From Monodelphis domestica (taxonomy: Eukaryota; Chordata; Mammalia; Didelphimorphia; Didelphidae), in contig NC_077235.1 of the NCBI RefSeq assembly GCF_027887165.1, forward strand, positions 3,799,506-3,863,505: DNA of 64,000 bases. Reading direction: 5' to 3'. The stretch's first letter is position 1. Each line of letters starts with the position of its first letter. The position numbers were made by a program, and so were the translations under genes. The notes beneath the pieces were generated by a model. It was not told where the DNA came from. It did not search any database and saw only the letters and a program-made list of their open reading frames with translations. Of this stretch, positions 26,400 to 36,669 are shown piece by piece.

Positions 26400-28518
26400 T
26401 ATTACATGATTCAGAGAAGGGGGCCAGAATGTGAAAAAGGTGGGAAAGGCCTTCTCCAGAATCTGAATCTGGCTCCAGAACAGCAGCCTGTGGGAAGGAA
26501 AGCCCCATGCTGTCCAGGAGGAAGGGAGAACATGGAGACAGGCGGGGGCCTGGGGGCTGCTTCTTACTCACAACGAGGAAACGTTTTTAGCTTTGGTTTT
26601 TAATGGTGGGGCCTGGGAATCCTTGAGGTCACTTTCTGAGAGACATTGCCTTGGACAGAAAGAGTTCTAGGGAGTGAGCGAGCAACAGTGCCACGTGGGA
26701 AGAGGGAAGGGGAACAGATAGATCTCAGATGATTTCTCAAGATGGGAAGTGAAAAATGGAGACATTTGAATGTGGGCTGAACATTGATTTAGAAATGTGC
26801 TGTAGGCAACTGTCCTTCCCTTGCTAGAAGGAGATTCAGTGCCTCCAAGAGATTTCACAGGCTCTTTGAATGGTGTGGGCCTAGAAAGCTCTGCGGCCAC
26901 TGGCCCTCCTCACTGGCTCTACCTTGCCATGCTTTTTTATGATGGCAACAACAACAATAAATAATAAAAGCTTTCCATCAAGATCAATAATGATTAATGT
27001 CTTCTCTATCTGGATCGGCTGAGCTCTGTGACCTCATCATGGTTCATTTGAAAGCCAACCACTCAAGGCAGCCAGAATGTTGAGGCCAACTCCCCTACCT
27101 TGTGAGGTCACGAATCGCCGAGGAAACAGATGATGCCAGTCAGTTAAATTCCAGCCCGGGCTGACTGCTGAGGCATTCGGGGAGTATGGAGAGCTAAAGA
27201 AGGAAGCAACATCTCCTCAGTCTGGCAGGGTCATCTCAGCGCCAAATCACCACTCACACCGAAAAGAAAAAGTGTTCTCCAACCTGAAGCACGGTACCAC
27301 TCTGTTATTGCAAAGGTACAAAAGGCTCACTTGAGCTGGTTTTTTCCCCCTCTGTCAAGTTGCCCTTGGGGGGAACAGTCCCCCCAATTCCCAGGCCCTC
27401 AATCTTAATCATTTTGTCTAGAAAGGGGATTTCTCTTATTTCCACAGAAATTGGATCCAAAGTTCCTCACCCACCCCACTTTGACTTGTTCTAGCGAGCC
27501 CAGGGCGGGGAAAAGGAATTCAGATGTGGGAGCGTTAGCAGCTCATTTGGGTCTGTCCCAGGAGGGAAAGAGAATCGAATTCCTAGGATTGAATTTTGGA
27601 TAGATTGGAGGCGAGTCCACTGAGGTGATTGGTTCTTTTCCTGTGTCTCTTTATCCTCCCAAAAAACTGTTTAGATAACTAAGGAGGGAGTAGGGTAGGG
27701 CGTAGCGATTCAAATGGATCCAAATTGGAGGCTCAGCTCAAAGTAACTCCTAGAGACAGGACCAAAGTAATGGCTAAAAAGACTCTCGAAAACAGCCCAG
27801 AGCTGCCCTGAAATTTGGTATATGCTCCTCCCCAAAAGTGAGTGTGGGGACAAGTTTGGCCATTACTTGTTCTGTCTCCCTGTACAAAGTAACTCAGAGG
27901 GAAGCAGAACCAAAATGAATGGCTAAAAAGTCCTCATCAAACTCTTTCTCTAGTGAACAGCCTAGACCCCTGAAATTTAGAATATTCTACTCCCCAAAAG
28001 TGAGTGTGTGTGGGGGCAAGTTTGGTCATTAACTTTGGCTCTGTCGCCCTATACAATGTGACTCAGGGAGACAGAACCAAAATCAATGGCTACACAGAAT
28101 AGAGGAGTAAGGAAAACAACAACAAAGAAAAAGGATGTATTTTGTATTAGGGCTGATCACAAAAGCAGGCCCCAAATTCCCTTGATTTGGTGATGAGGTC
28201 ATTTTAATATTAAAAAAACAGCCAGAGCTAGGTGTGCTGGCCCCACCCAGTTTTGAGCTCATCACAAGTCCATTGATGACTGAGGCTGCTGACCCATCAG
28301 GGTCTCTGTGATGCAATAGAGGGTGATGACCAGCCTGGGGTAACAAGAGTAGTGAGGGGGGTCCCAGCTAGTCAGTTTGACTCAGACCGCCGGACGGGAG
28401 GGACATCCAGCTGTAAGGTGCCCAAGAACTCGGCACTGCCCACTACCATCTAAGGGGCCCAGCTTCCTTCCTGGGTACCAAGCTTCAAGACTACTTCTAC
28501 CAAGGTAATAGTTATTAG
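26400..28518. other. flank upstream of AKAP4, no gene seen
   Basis: No coding exon is recognised. The stretch near 26940-26990 is A-rich. Several TGACCTCA / GAGGTCA-like words lie at about 27030, 27105 and 28192. AKAP4 is a late-spermatid gene of the kind driven by CREM-type factors at CRE-like sites, but these short words alone do not prove a promoter. The transcription start and any 5' untranslated exon probably lie here or in 28.7-29.1 kb. Confidence 0.4.
27725..28110 (+). repeat. about 150-170 bp tandem repeat, 2.5 copies
   Basis: The series 'aaagtaactc', then 'accaaa...atggcta', then 'gaaattt', then 'ccccaaaagtgagtgtg', then 'caagtttgg.catta', then 'ctgt..ccct.tacaa' recurs. Start points are about 27738, 27885 and 28052. 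The last copy is partial and the copies differ by small indels. It lies 1.1-1.5 kb upstream of the AKAP4 start codon. Confidence 0.8.
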
Positions 28519-28712
28519 ACCTTTCCTTTTCCTTTTCCTTTTCCTTTTCCTTTTCCTTTACCTTTTTCCTTTTCCTTTCCTTTCCTTTTTCCTTTCCTTT
28601 CCTTTCCTTTCCTTTCCTTTCCTTTCCTTTCCTTTCCTTTCCTTTCCTTTCCTTTCCTTTCCTTTCCTTTCCTTTCCTTTCCTTTCCTTTCCTTCTTTTC
28701 CTTCTCTTCTTA
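28519..28712 (+). repeat. polypyrimidine microsatellite (TTTTCC then CCTTT)n
   Basis: About 190 bp of almost uninterrupted pyrimidine. Hexamer ttttcc units come first (to about 28590), followed by about twenty ccttt pentamers. Such tracts are length-variable and can form triplex DNA. It lies about 0.55 kb upstream of the AKAP4 start. Confidence 0.95.
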
Positions 28713-29040
28713 TCTCTTTTAGGCTTTTTCTGGGGGCATTTCTAGTTCATGTAGAGGGAAGTCTATATTACTTTTTTAATCTCAAAGCTATTAAAGCCCT
28801 AGGGGATGAGAAAAAAGGAGGTTCCCCCCTTTTTTCTCCTAAAATAGTCCAATTTCTTGGGTCTGGGGGGTGGGTGTGTCTGTTTTTCCCTAACTAATTT
28901 TTTCTGAAACAGACAAGTACTTCTAGGGTCTTGCCAGTAGGATCAAATTGGGGGCAAGACCAAAAGCTGAAATTCCTTATAGCAGAGTTGTTCCCCTCAA
29001 ATTCCAAGGTATTTGGGAGTTGAGGTGAATCCCCAAACTA

Positions 29041-29103
29041 CTCCGCGGATTCCCCCCTGCCTGCTGCTTAAAGGGAAGGTCAGGGATTGGCAGTATAGAA
29101 AAG
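29041..29103 (+). other. possible AKAP4 5' untranslated exon end
   Basis: A good splice donor (aaaag then gtaagc) lies at 29103/29104, about 150 bp before the acceptor of the first coding exon. The exon's left edge cannot be set from sequence alone. Human AKAP4 has an upstream exon that adds about nine residues in one isoform; no matching codons are seen here. Offered only as a candidate. Confidence 0.25.
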
Positions 29104-29256
29104 GTAAGCTTTTAAAACGGTTTTCTGTTGAACTGGCTAATTCCAAGTTTCATTCAGTATTTGAGAATCCCTACCTCAATCTGCTTACGTCCCTCCCCAA
29201 ATTCAAAGGGCCACCCTCTCCCCAAGCTGTTCCATTTATCGTTTGTCTCATTTCAG

Positions 29257-32200
29257 ATGTCTGATGATATTGACTGGTTACATAGTCGTAGAGGGGTCTG
29301 CAAGGTTGATCTCTACAGCCCAACAGGACAACAAGATCAGGATCGAAAAGTGGTAAGCAGGAACTAAGCACCCCAAAATTCAGGGGTCTGAATACAACAT
29401 CTAGGGTGCTCAGTGAAGATCTGGGGCCTTTTAGGGGCTGCCAAACCTCTCTGGCACATCCTCAGCCATAACCACCACACAGCTAGCTCAGCTTTGAGAA
29501 CGTTGCGAGAGCACGGAGCTTTAGTTTAGGCTAACCATATAGCAGGGGGGAGATAAGGAAGAAGGGGGGAGGTGGAGACATTTTAGGAAAAAGGATTTTT
29601 AAAATCGGGCAAAATGGAGAGGAGGGGAGACTAGAGGTCAAGGGAAAACACCAGGTTGCCTGGCAACCAGATGCCATTACCTCACAGAGTCTATGATGTA
29701 ATAATGTCCCCCTCACCCAGGCAGCTGCCAACTGGCTCAGCTCAACTAACTCTGAAGGCCATTATAATATCATAAAGGGAGCCAGGAAGTTCAGAGAGTC
29801 CAGGGACCTGAGTTCTAATCCCAGCCCCAGCTCTTCTGCCACTAAGGAGCTATGTGACCTTAGGAAAATATGGCAGCTTCTCTCCACTGCCCTCAGTTTT
29901 CTCACTCAATTTTCCCTATTAGGATAACTTTACAGAAAGGTCTCCCTTGAAGGATCTCAGACTCCAGCAGGACAGAGAACTCTCCTCACTTTGCACCCTC
30001 ACTTGCAAACATCCTTCACACCATTTGATCACTATAATTCCATAGGACATGGCAATAGTACCAAATGAGGAAGGCCTTCCCAAGTGCAAGCAGGGGATCT
30101 GGATGCGACCTCTAAGCAGCCAATGATGCTAAGAACTAGCTCAAAGTAGTTAGGAACCAGGTTATGGCACTGACCCAGGGTACATGCTAGTTCTGGCTCT
30201 CATCTGCTTGGTCCTTAATAAAAGCTGTTGAGGTTCCAAAGGAAGATAGATTGGGAGGAGTGAGAGACATCCTTATTAAAATGACACTTCCAATCTTCAC
30301 TGAGTGCAAACCCTCAAGATCAGCCCAAAGTCCTGCCACTTTTGACCCTAGTTGTTATTGGCCAAGGGATGGATGGCAAGACAGAAGAGGTGGGGAGGAA
30401 GAGGGAGAAAAGGGGGAGGGGGAGAGGGAGGAGGAAGGGAGAAGAGGAGGGGGAGGGGAGAAGGAGGGGGAAGGGAGAGGGAGGGGAGAGGGAGGAGGAG
30501 GGGAGAAGGGGAAGGGGAGGAGAGAGAGGAGGGGGAAAAGGGGAGGAAGAGAGGAGGGGGAGAAGGGGAGAAGGGGAGATGGGAAGAGAGGGGGAGGAGG
30601 AGAGGAGGAGAGGAGGGGGGGAGAAGGGGGGAGAAGGGGAGATGGGAAGAGGGGGAGCAGGAGAAGGAGGGGAGGAGAGGAAGAGGAGAAGGAGGGGAGG
30701 AGAGGAGGGGAGAAGGAGGGGAAGAGGAGAGGAGGGGGAGAAGGGAAGATGGGAGGAGGGGGAGGGGGAGGAGGAGAAGGAGGGGAGGAGAGGGGGAGGA
30801 GAGGAGGGGAGAAGGAGGGGAGGAGGAGAGGAGGGGGAGAAGGGAAGATGGGAGGAGGGGGAGGAGGAGAAGGAGGGGAGGAGAGGGGGAGGAGAGGAGG
30901 GGAGAAGGAGGGGAGGAGGAGAGGAGGGGGAGAAGGGAAGATGGGAGGAGGGGGAGGAGGAGAAGGAGGGGAAGAGGAGAGGAGGAGGAGAAGGAGGGGA
31001 GGAGAGGAGGGGAGAAGGAGGGGAAGAGGAGAGGAGGGGGAGAAGGGAAGATGGGAGGAGGGGGAGGAGGAGAAGGAGGGGAGGAGAGGAGGAGGAGAAG
31101 GAGGGGAGGAGAGGAGGGGAGAAGGAGGGGAAGAGGAGAGGAGGGGAGAAGGAGGGGAAGAGGAGAGGAGGGGGAGGAAGGGAAGGGAGAGGAGAGGGGG
31201 AGGAAGGGAAGGGAGAGGAGAGGGGGGGAGGAAGGGAAGGGAGAGGAGAGGGGGAGAAGAGAGGGGAGAAGGAGGGGGAGGGGGAGAAGGAGGGGGAGGG
31301 GGAGAAGGGGGGAGGGGGAGGGGGAGAAGGAGGGGGAGAAGGAGGGGGAGGGGGAGAAGGGAGGAGGGGGAGGGGGAGAAGGAGGGGGAGGAAGAGAGGA
31401 GGAGGGGGAGAAGGAGGGGGAGGAAGAGAGGGGGAGGAGTAGAGGAGGGGGGAGGAAGGGAAGAGAGAGGAGAGGGGGAGGAAGAGAGGGGGAGGAGGAG
31501 AGGAGGGGGAGGAAGAGAGGGGGGAGGAGGAGAGGAGGGAAGGAGGAGAGGAGGGGAGGAAGGTAAGGGAAGGGAGAGAAGAGGGGAGAAGGAGGGGAAG
31601 GAAGAGAGGGGGAGGGGAGGAAGGGAAGGGAGAGGAGAGGGGAGGAAGGGAAGGGAGAGGAGAGGGGAGGAAGGGAAGGGAGAGGAGAGGGGAGAAGGGA
31701 GGGGGAGGGGGAGGAAGAGAGGGGGGAGGAGGAGAGGAGGGAAGGAGGAGAGGAGGGGAGGAAGGGAAGGGAGAGGAGAGGGGGGGAGAAGAGAGGGGAG
31801 AAGGAGGGGAAGGAAGAGAGGGGGAGGGGAGGAAGAGAAGGGAGAGGAGAGGGGGAGAAGAGAGGGGAGAAGGAGAGGGGAGGATGGGAGAAGGGAGGGG
31901 AGGGGGAGAGATTTTGAGAAACACAATCAAGGGTATGGAATGACAAATACCTAGGGAGCCCACCCAAGAGCCTACTCTTCAATAGGGAAGAATGGAAGAA
32001 GAGGCGGGGAAAGTTAGGAAGGCTACCAAATGTGGACACTCAATCCTCCTTGGGCTCTGAGGACTTGATGACATGCTTTGCTAACCCTGTGTTGTCCTCC
32101 TTTCCTTCTGGCTTAGATTTGCTTCGTTGATGTATCAACCCTCAATGTAGATGACAAAGACAACAAGGCGAGTGTAATTAGAGGGAAAAGAGTAGACCCT

Positions 32201-35200
32201 TTGGTTAAAATGGGGCTTAAGGGTAGAAGCCTAAGAGTTGCTGGCCCCTTGGCTCTTTCTGGGCTTTCTTTCCTTCTTTATGTCGTCTCCAATTTGCACT
32301 TTGCACCCAGGCACCCCAAATTTTTAAAAAGGGGAATGAGTGAGCGGCAAGATCCACTTAGCCCTCTATTCCCATCTGTATCACCTCAATGAGGATTTGG
32401 AAGAAGGCAAGATAAAGGACAAGCAGCCTTGAAAGGGGGCTCGTTCTGGGGTCCCCCCTTAGTGTGTGGTGCCCTAGGAATGGGGGAGGGGGCTTTGGTT
32501 GGGGTTATCCCACCTCTCTTTATCCACAACAGGAAGGAGGAGGACCTAGTTCAGAGGGAGAACTGGACCTGGAAAGTCTGGAGGAAAAGGAGATAATTGT
32601 CATCAAGGACACAGAGAAATTAGATCAGTCTAAAGTAAGTACCTACCCAAAGAGGGCGGCCTTCCATGCCCCCCACCCCGCCTCTCCAGGAGCAGGGACC
32701 CTTAGATCATTCTCCCCATTCCCTCTGTTTGCTTGACTACAATTGGCAACTAATCACATTCCAAGAAGCCCCTCAGAATTTGCATAACTGCCACTCCAGA
32801 GCCTCAGAATTCCGATGTGCCCAGAGCCCGAGTTCTGGGTTTTCTGTATGGGAGGGGGGCAGATCTCAAACTCCCACACTTCATACAATGGCCAAACAGT
32901 GTCCTCCGAGGGACAGCGGGTCCAATGGCCCTTGCCATTATGTGTACTCAGAACTCAATAGAGCACTTCCTGCGGGAGGAAGGAAACAAGACCTTCTCAA
33001 ACAGAACTTTATGGGCTGGGGGCAGGAACACACATGCGCACACACACAGACACACACATGCACACGCATACGCACACTAATACAAAACTCACAGCTTATG
33101 CACACCAAGTACACTCAGTGCACAACACTCGCTGTCTCTCTGAAGAGTAGCAGCAGTTCCGGTTAGAATGGCAGCCAAAGTAACCCAGGTGCCCGTCAAT
33201 AAATGCACATGGAGAACAGCCCTGTAATAAGGACTCCTCCCTGCAACTGGTCATGTCCACTAGATAACTTGGATCACAAACGACTTCTTTGTATTCTAGA
33301 AACAGGGGGACGAGAAAAACCATCACGGGATTCACACGTGTGTGTGTGTACATATATGTGAGTTGTCGTAACTGTCCACTCACATACTATTTGTACTCAA
33401 ACAGCCATAACACCCACTGTGTGTGTAGCAGCATAATGAAGGGCCCGAGTCAGTCTTACTCTAGCTGGTGACTTGTGAGGCTTGCCCCCAGGCTCCCAAT
33501 CTGTGAAATGGGAGGGCCGGACGTGACCAACTCTGAGGATCCCAATCCCACTGGCCATTCACGCTCATCACCCATCACGCACAGGCACATGCACACACTG
33601 CCCCACATCCACACTGTCACTGTTATCTTTGTGCCTACATGTATTTCATCTCGTCACACCTGCAGACATGCTACAGTAACTGGCAGGAGAGGGAGCTTTT
33701 TGTACATCTGCAGCCAGCCTCAATCCAGAAGATGACTTTAGAGTGAGCACTCCTCAACTCCACAAACGTGGAGAAGTGTGCCATCTTGAGCTGCTCTGCC
33801 AGGCAGAAAGGATAAAACAGGGAAGCCGCCCTGGCCCTGGCCCTGGCCCTGCCCCTGCCCCTGCCCCTCCCCACTTCTGATTGTGGCTGGTTGTGACTGG
33901 GTGTGTCATCCTGCTTCTTCCTCCCCTTAGACCGAAGGATCTGTGTGCCTTTTCAAACAAGCACCTTCGGACCCTATCAGTGTCCTCAATTGGCTCCTTA
34001 ACGACCTCCAGAAATACGCTCTTGGCTTCCAGCACGCTCTGAGCCCCTCATCCTCGAGCTGTAAGCACAAAGTTGGGGACCTTGAAGGTGGGTACCGTAG
34101 TCATCCTAATAAAGACAACTGCTACAGTGTCTACGCTGACGAGCTGAGCATGGACTACATGGCAAACAATCCCCACAACCTGCGCCTGGAGATGGCCGCA
34201 GCCAAGAACACCAACAACAATCAGAGTCCTTCAAGCCCCCCGGCTAAGTCACCTAGCACACAGAGAGCTGTCATATCCCCTGACGGGGAATGTTCCATGG
34301 ATGACCTCTCCTTCTATGTCAACCGTCTGTCCTCCCTTGTGATCCAGATGGCTCGCAAGGAGATCAAGGAGAAGCTGGAGGGAGGAAGTAAATGCTTGCA
34401 CCACTCCATCTATGCCTCCACAGGAGACAAAGGCAAGAACAGCCCCCGAAGTGCAGTCAGCAAGATTGCCTCCGAAATGGCCCACGATGCAGTTGAGGTG
34501 ACTTCTGCTGAGATGCGTAGCCCTGGAGACCTTGATCACAAGGACCGGAAAACCTTCCTATACAGTGAATTATCCAATAAGAGCAAGGGAGGATCTGACA
34601 AACAGATGTGCCAGAGAGACAGTAAAGAGTTCGCCGACTCCATCAGCAAAGGCCTGATGGTATACGCCAACCAAGTGGCCTCTGACATGATGGTCTCTGT
34701 CATGAAGACCCTGAAAGTACATAGTTCTGGCAAGCCCATCCCAGCCTGTGTCGTGTTGAAGAGAGTCCTGCTAAAACACACCAAAGAGATTGTATCTGAT
34801 TTAATCGATTCCTGCATGAAAAACTTACATAATATCACTGGTGTCCTGATGACTGACTCCGACTTTGTCTCTGCTGTAAAAAGAAACCTGTTCAACCATG
34901 GCAAACAGAATGCAGCTGACATCATGGAGGCTATGCTGAAACGTCTAGTCAGTGCCCTCCTTGGGGAGAAAAAAGAAACAAAATCTCAGAGTCTGGCCTA
35001 TGCATCATTGAAAGCCGGAACCCACGATTGTAAGAACAAGAACCAGACTGGCCTTGAATTTTCTGCCATGAAAGCCGAGATGATGAAAGGGGGGGGAAAA
35101 GATAAAGGGAAAATGAAGCCTGACCAATGTAAATCCCTGACCAGTGCTGAGAAAGTCAGCGAACACATCCTCAAAGAAAGCCTTACTATGTGGAACCAAA

Positions 35201-36469
35201 AACAAACTGGTGGCCAGACCAAGTGCCATGCCAGCACCAAAGTAGGCCCCTGCCGTGAAGAGAAGAGGGAGAAGATCAGCCCTTCCACGGATTCCTTGGC
35301 CAAGGATCTGATTGTCTCCGCCCTGATGTTGATCCAGTACCATCTGACCCAGCAGGCCAAAGGCAAAGATGGTCTTGAAGAACCTGTCATTGAACAACCT
35401 GCATCTACAATGGCCTACAGTATGACCCAGGGTGGCCATTATGAGAAATGTGGCAGTGGCCAGAGCGCCAAGGCACTCTCCATGAAACATCTGGAATCAC
35501 GAAGCACTGCTCAATGTGCTGGCCCATCCACTTCACCCAAAGAGCTAGACACTCAAAAATTGGACATGTCCAACATTGTTTTGATGCTCATCCAGAAGCT
35601 CCTGAGTGAGAGTCCATTCAGCCTGGAGGAGCAATGTGAAGGTGAGAGCAAACGGGCCGAGTCCAAATCCAAAGTCTCTTCTTGTACATCAAAGCGGTCC
35701 GATAGGGGTGAGGAACACTTCCAAGATCATCAGGAATTTGATTTTATCAGTGGAATGAAGCAAGTCAATCGTCAGTTTGTTGACCAACTGGTCGAATCTG
35801 TGATGAAACTGTGCCTTATCATGGCCAAGTACAGCAACAATGGGGCAGGCCTGGCTGAACTAGAAGAACAAGCCGGAGCCAACCCTGCTAATTTCCGGGC
35901 CAGCAGTAATTCCAGATGTGCTCAGGATGCCATGATGTCCCATTCATATCATGAAAGCCCTGGACCCGAAGTCATTGTTAACAACCAGTCTTCTACCAGT
36001 AACCTGCAGAAGCAGCTCCAAGCTGTACTCCAATGGATTGCTGCTTCACAATTCAATGTACCCATGCTCTACTTTATGGGAGATGAGGATGGTCAGCTTG
36101 AGAAGGTGAGCACAGAGACCTCAGAATGGGAGAGGGACAAAGGGAGCTCCATCCGTGGAGGGAGCTCATTGGCTCTTAAAGCATATAGATGGGGTCCGGG
36201 GAAGGGTCATCTTCTCCCCCCTTGGGACTTCGATGATCCGGACAATCTTTGAGGTCCTTTTGTCTCAACGGCTCCCACAGTGATTGACCTAATCCTGTTC
36301 TTTCTTTCTGAAGCTTCCAGAGGTGTCAGCCAAGGCTGCTGAGAAAGGGTACAGTGTTGGAGATCTCCTCCAAGAGGTCATGAAGTTTGCCAAGGAAAGA
36401 CAACTTGATGAAGCAGTGGGGAACATGGCTAGAAAACAACTGCTGGACTGGCTGCTCGCTAATCTGTGA
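29257..36469 (+). CDS. AKAP4: A-kinase anchoring protein 4 (sperm fibrous sheath scaffold), complete
   Basis: Coding exons are 29257-29352, 32117-32167, 32533-32634, 33931-36105 and 36314-36469 (stop TGA). They join in phase 0 throughout to give 859 residues; human AKAP4 has 854. The product starts [20 protein letters not shown] and ends [10 protein letters not shown], both as in human AKAP4. The ATG follows directly after a splice acceptor and equals the start of the shorter human isoform. By family knowledge the protein tethers protein kinase A in the fibrous sheath of the sperm tail and is made as a pro-form that is cleaved in spermatids. Both known anchoring helices are visible: [13 protein letters not shown] at residue 212 onward (RI/RII site) and [14 protein letters not shown] at 324-337 (RI site). 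Introns use GT-AG, except that intron 2 may use GC-AG. The frame is intact, so the gene is very likely functional and X-linked. Confidence 0.97.
30390..31912 (+). repeat. 1.5 kb GGA-rich purine tract in AKAP4 intron 1
   Basis: The + strand is almost only G and A, with rare T and hardly any C. Units such as gaggaggggagaaggagggg vary in length. A higher-order word (gaagggaagatgggagg) recurs near 30737, 30840, 30930 and 31040, so local duplication built it. Because purine-only or pyrimidine-only DNA cannot form stop codons, 370-570 codon open frames exist in several frames on both strands. They are artefacts. G-quadruplex and triplex formation are plausible. It ends 204 bp before coding exon 2. 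Confidence 0.95.
32155..32185 (+). other. AKAP4: AKAP4 intron 2 donor: GC-AG or shifted GT
   Basis: If the exon ends at the codon matching human (…DKDNK, base 32167) the intron begins GCGAGT, a donor with C at +2 but otherwise near-perfect. The alternative is six bases on (agt then gtaatt at 32174), which adds Ala-Ser and keeps phase 0. Human has several extra residues (DAASSSSEG) at this joint, so either is possible. Confidence 0.6.
32635..33930. other. AKAP4 intron 3, with simple repeats
   Basis: 1.3 kb between coding exons 3 and 4 with no exon signal. It holds a CA-rich microsatellite at 33028-33077 and a ccctgg/cccctg hexamer repeat at 33828-33872. The hexamer repeat ends only 58 bp before the acceptor of the large exon, overlapping the zone where a branch point would lie. 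Confidence 0.8.
33931..36105 (+). CDS. AKAP4: AKAP4 main exon (725 codons)
   Basis: One large exon encodes residues 84-808. It runs from [10 protein letters not shown] to [12 protein letters not shown] and is bounded by ctccccttag and gtgagc. As in other mammals, this exon carries the end of the pro-domain, both PKA-binding helices and most of the repeat-free, Ser/Lys-rich sheath-forming body. A run of eight G at 35089-35096 encodes the local [11 protein letters not shown] stretch, which looks longer than the human counterpart. The track reads on past the exon without stopping for about 150 bp, but those codons are intron. Confidence 0.95.
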
Positions 36470-36640
36470 GCCCACTCCATCGGAATCCTCTCCATATACT
36501 CCCGCGTTCTGTCCCAGCCGGAGTGCCACACTCCATCCACTATGGTAGTAAAACGCACGTTTCCGCGATGGTATTGAATGACACAACGAGTGATTGTACC
36601 ACGAATGACATTGAATGTACAACGAGCTGGGTACAAGACC

Positions 36641-36646
36641 AATAAA
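36641..36646 (+). terminator. AKAP4: AKAP4 polyadenylation signal AATAAA
   Basis: A canonical AATAAA lies 172 bp after the AKAP4 stop codon, giving a short 3' untranslated region of about 190 bp. No stronger signal lies nearer. Confidence 0.85.
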
Positions 36647-36669
36647 ACACATGCCTCAGAAAAAAGCCA

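Larger units (their letters stand above)
6930..26400 (+). repeat. diverged head-to-tail array of a non-coding 2.6-6.5 kb unit
   Basis: At least five marker blocks recur in one order and one orientation. An 'aggtccaggattgacta' block lies at about 6965, 9620, 16110, 21258 and 24868. A 'gtggaattcagtg' block lies at about 7147, 9820, 13170, 16325, 21490 and 25110. A 'ccctggaagcctgg...tctagggtgct' block lies at about 7350, 11185, 13780, 18885, 22560, 23490 and 25340. A 'gccaagca...catttccattgataaa' block lies at about 9200, 11930, 15600, 20550 and 24490. An L2 scrap lies at about 10780, 13395, 18580, 22235 and 23350. Copies are clearly diverged and broken by later SINEs, an L1, an LTR and an hAT. 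No conserved open frame was seen between copies. MIR and L2 pieces were part of the ancestral unit, but the unique text between them repeats too, so this is duplication and not independent insertion. Confidence 0.8.

Noticed and set aside
6930-26400. The array as the marsupial X-inactivation RNA gene RSX
   Set aside because: RSX is reported near PHF6/HPRT1, not AKAP4, and its repeats are short. The units here are kilobases long. No sequence evidence links them.
30390-31912. CRISPR-like array
   Set aside because: There are no equal-length spacers or conserved direct repeats, and the genome is clearly vertebrate with introns and SINEs.
30251-32039. Several 370-570 codon open frames on both strands
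   Set aside because: They lie in a purine tract where stop codons are nearly impossible. The products are only Gly/Glu/Arg or Ser/Pro/Leu runs.
36106-36252. Extension of the AKAP4 main exon frame past 36105
   Set aside because: A gtgagc donor lies at 36106, and the next exon ([15 protein letters not shown]) restores the known AKAP4 C-terminus in frame.
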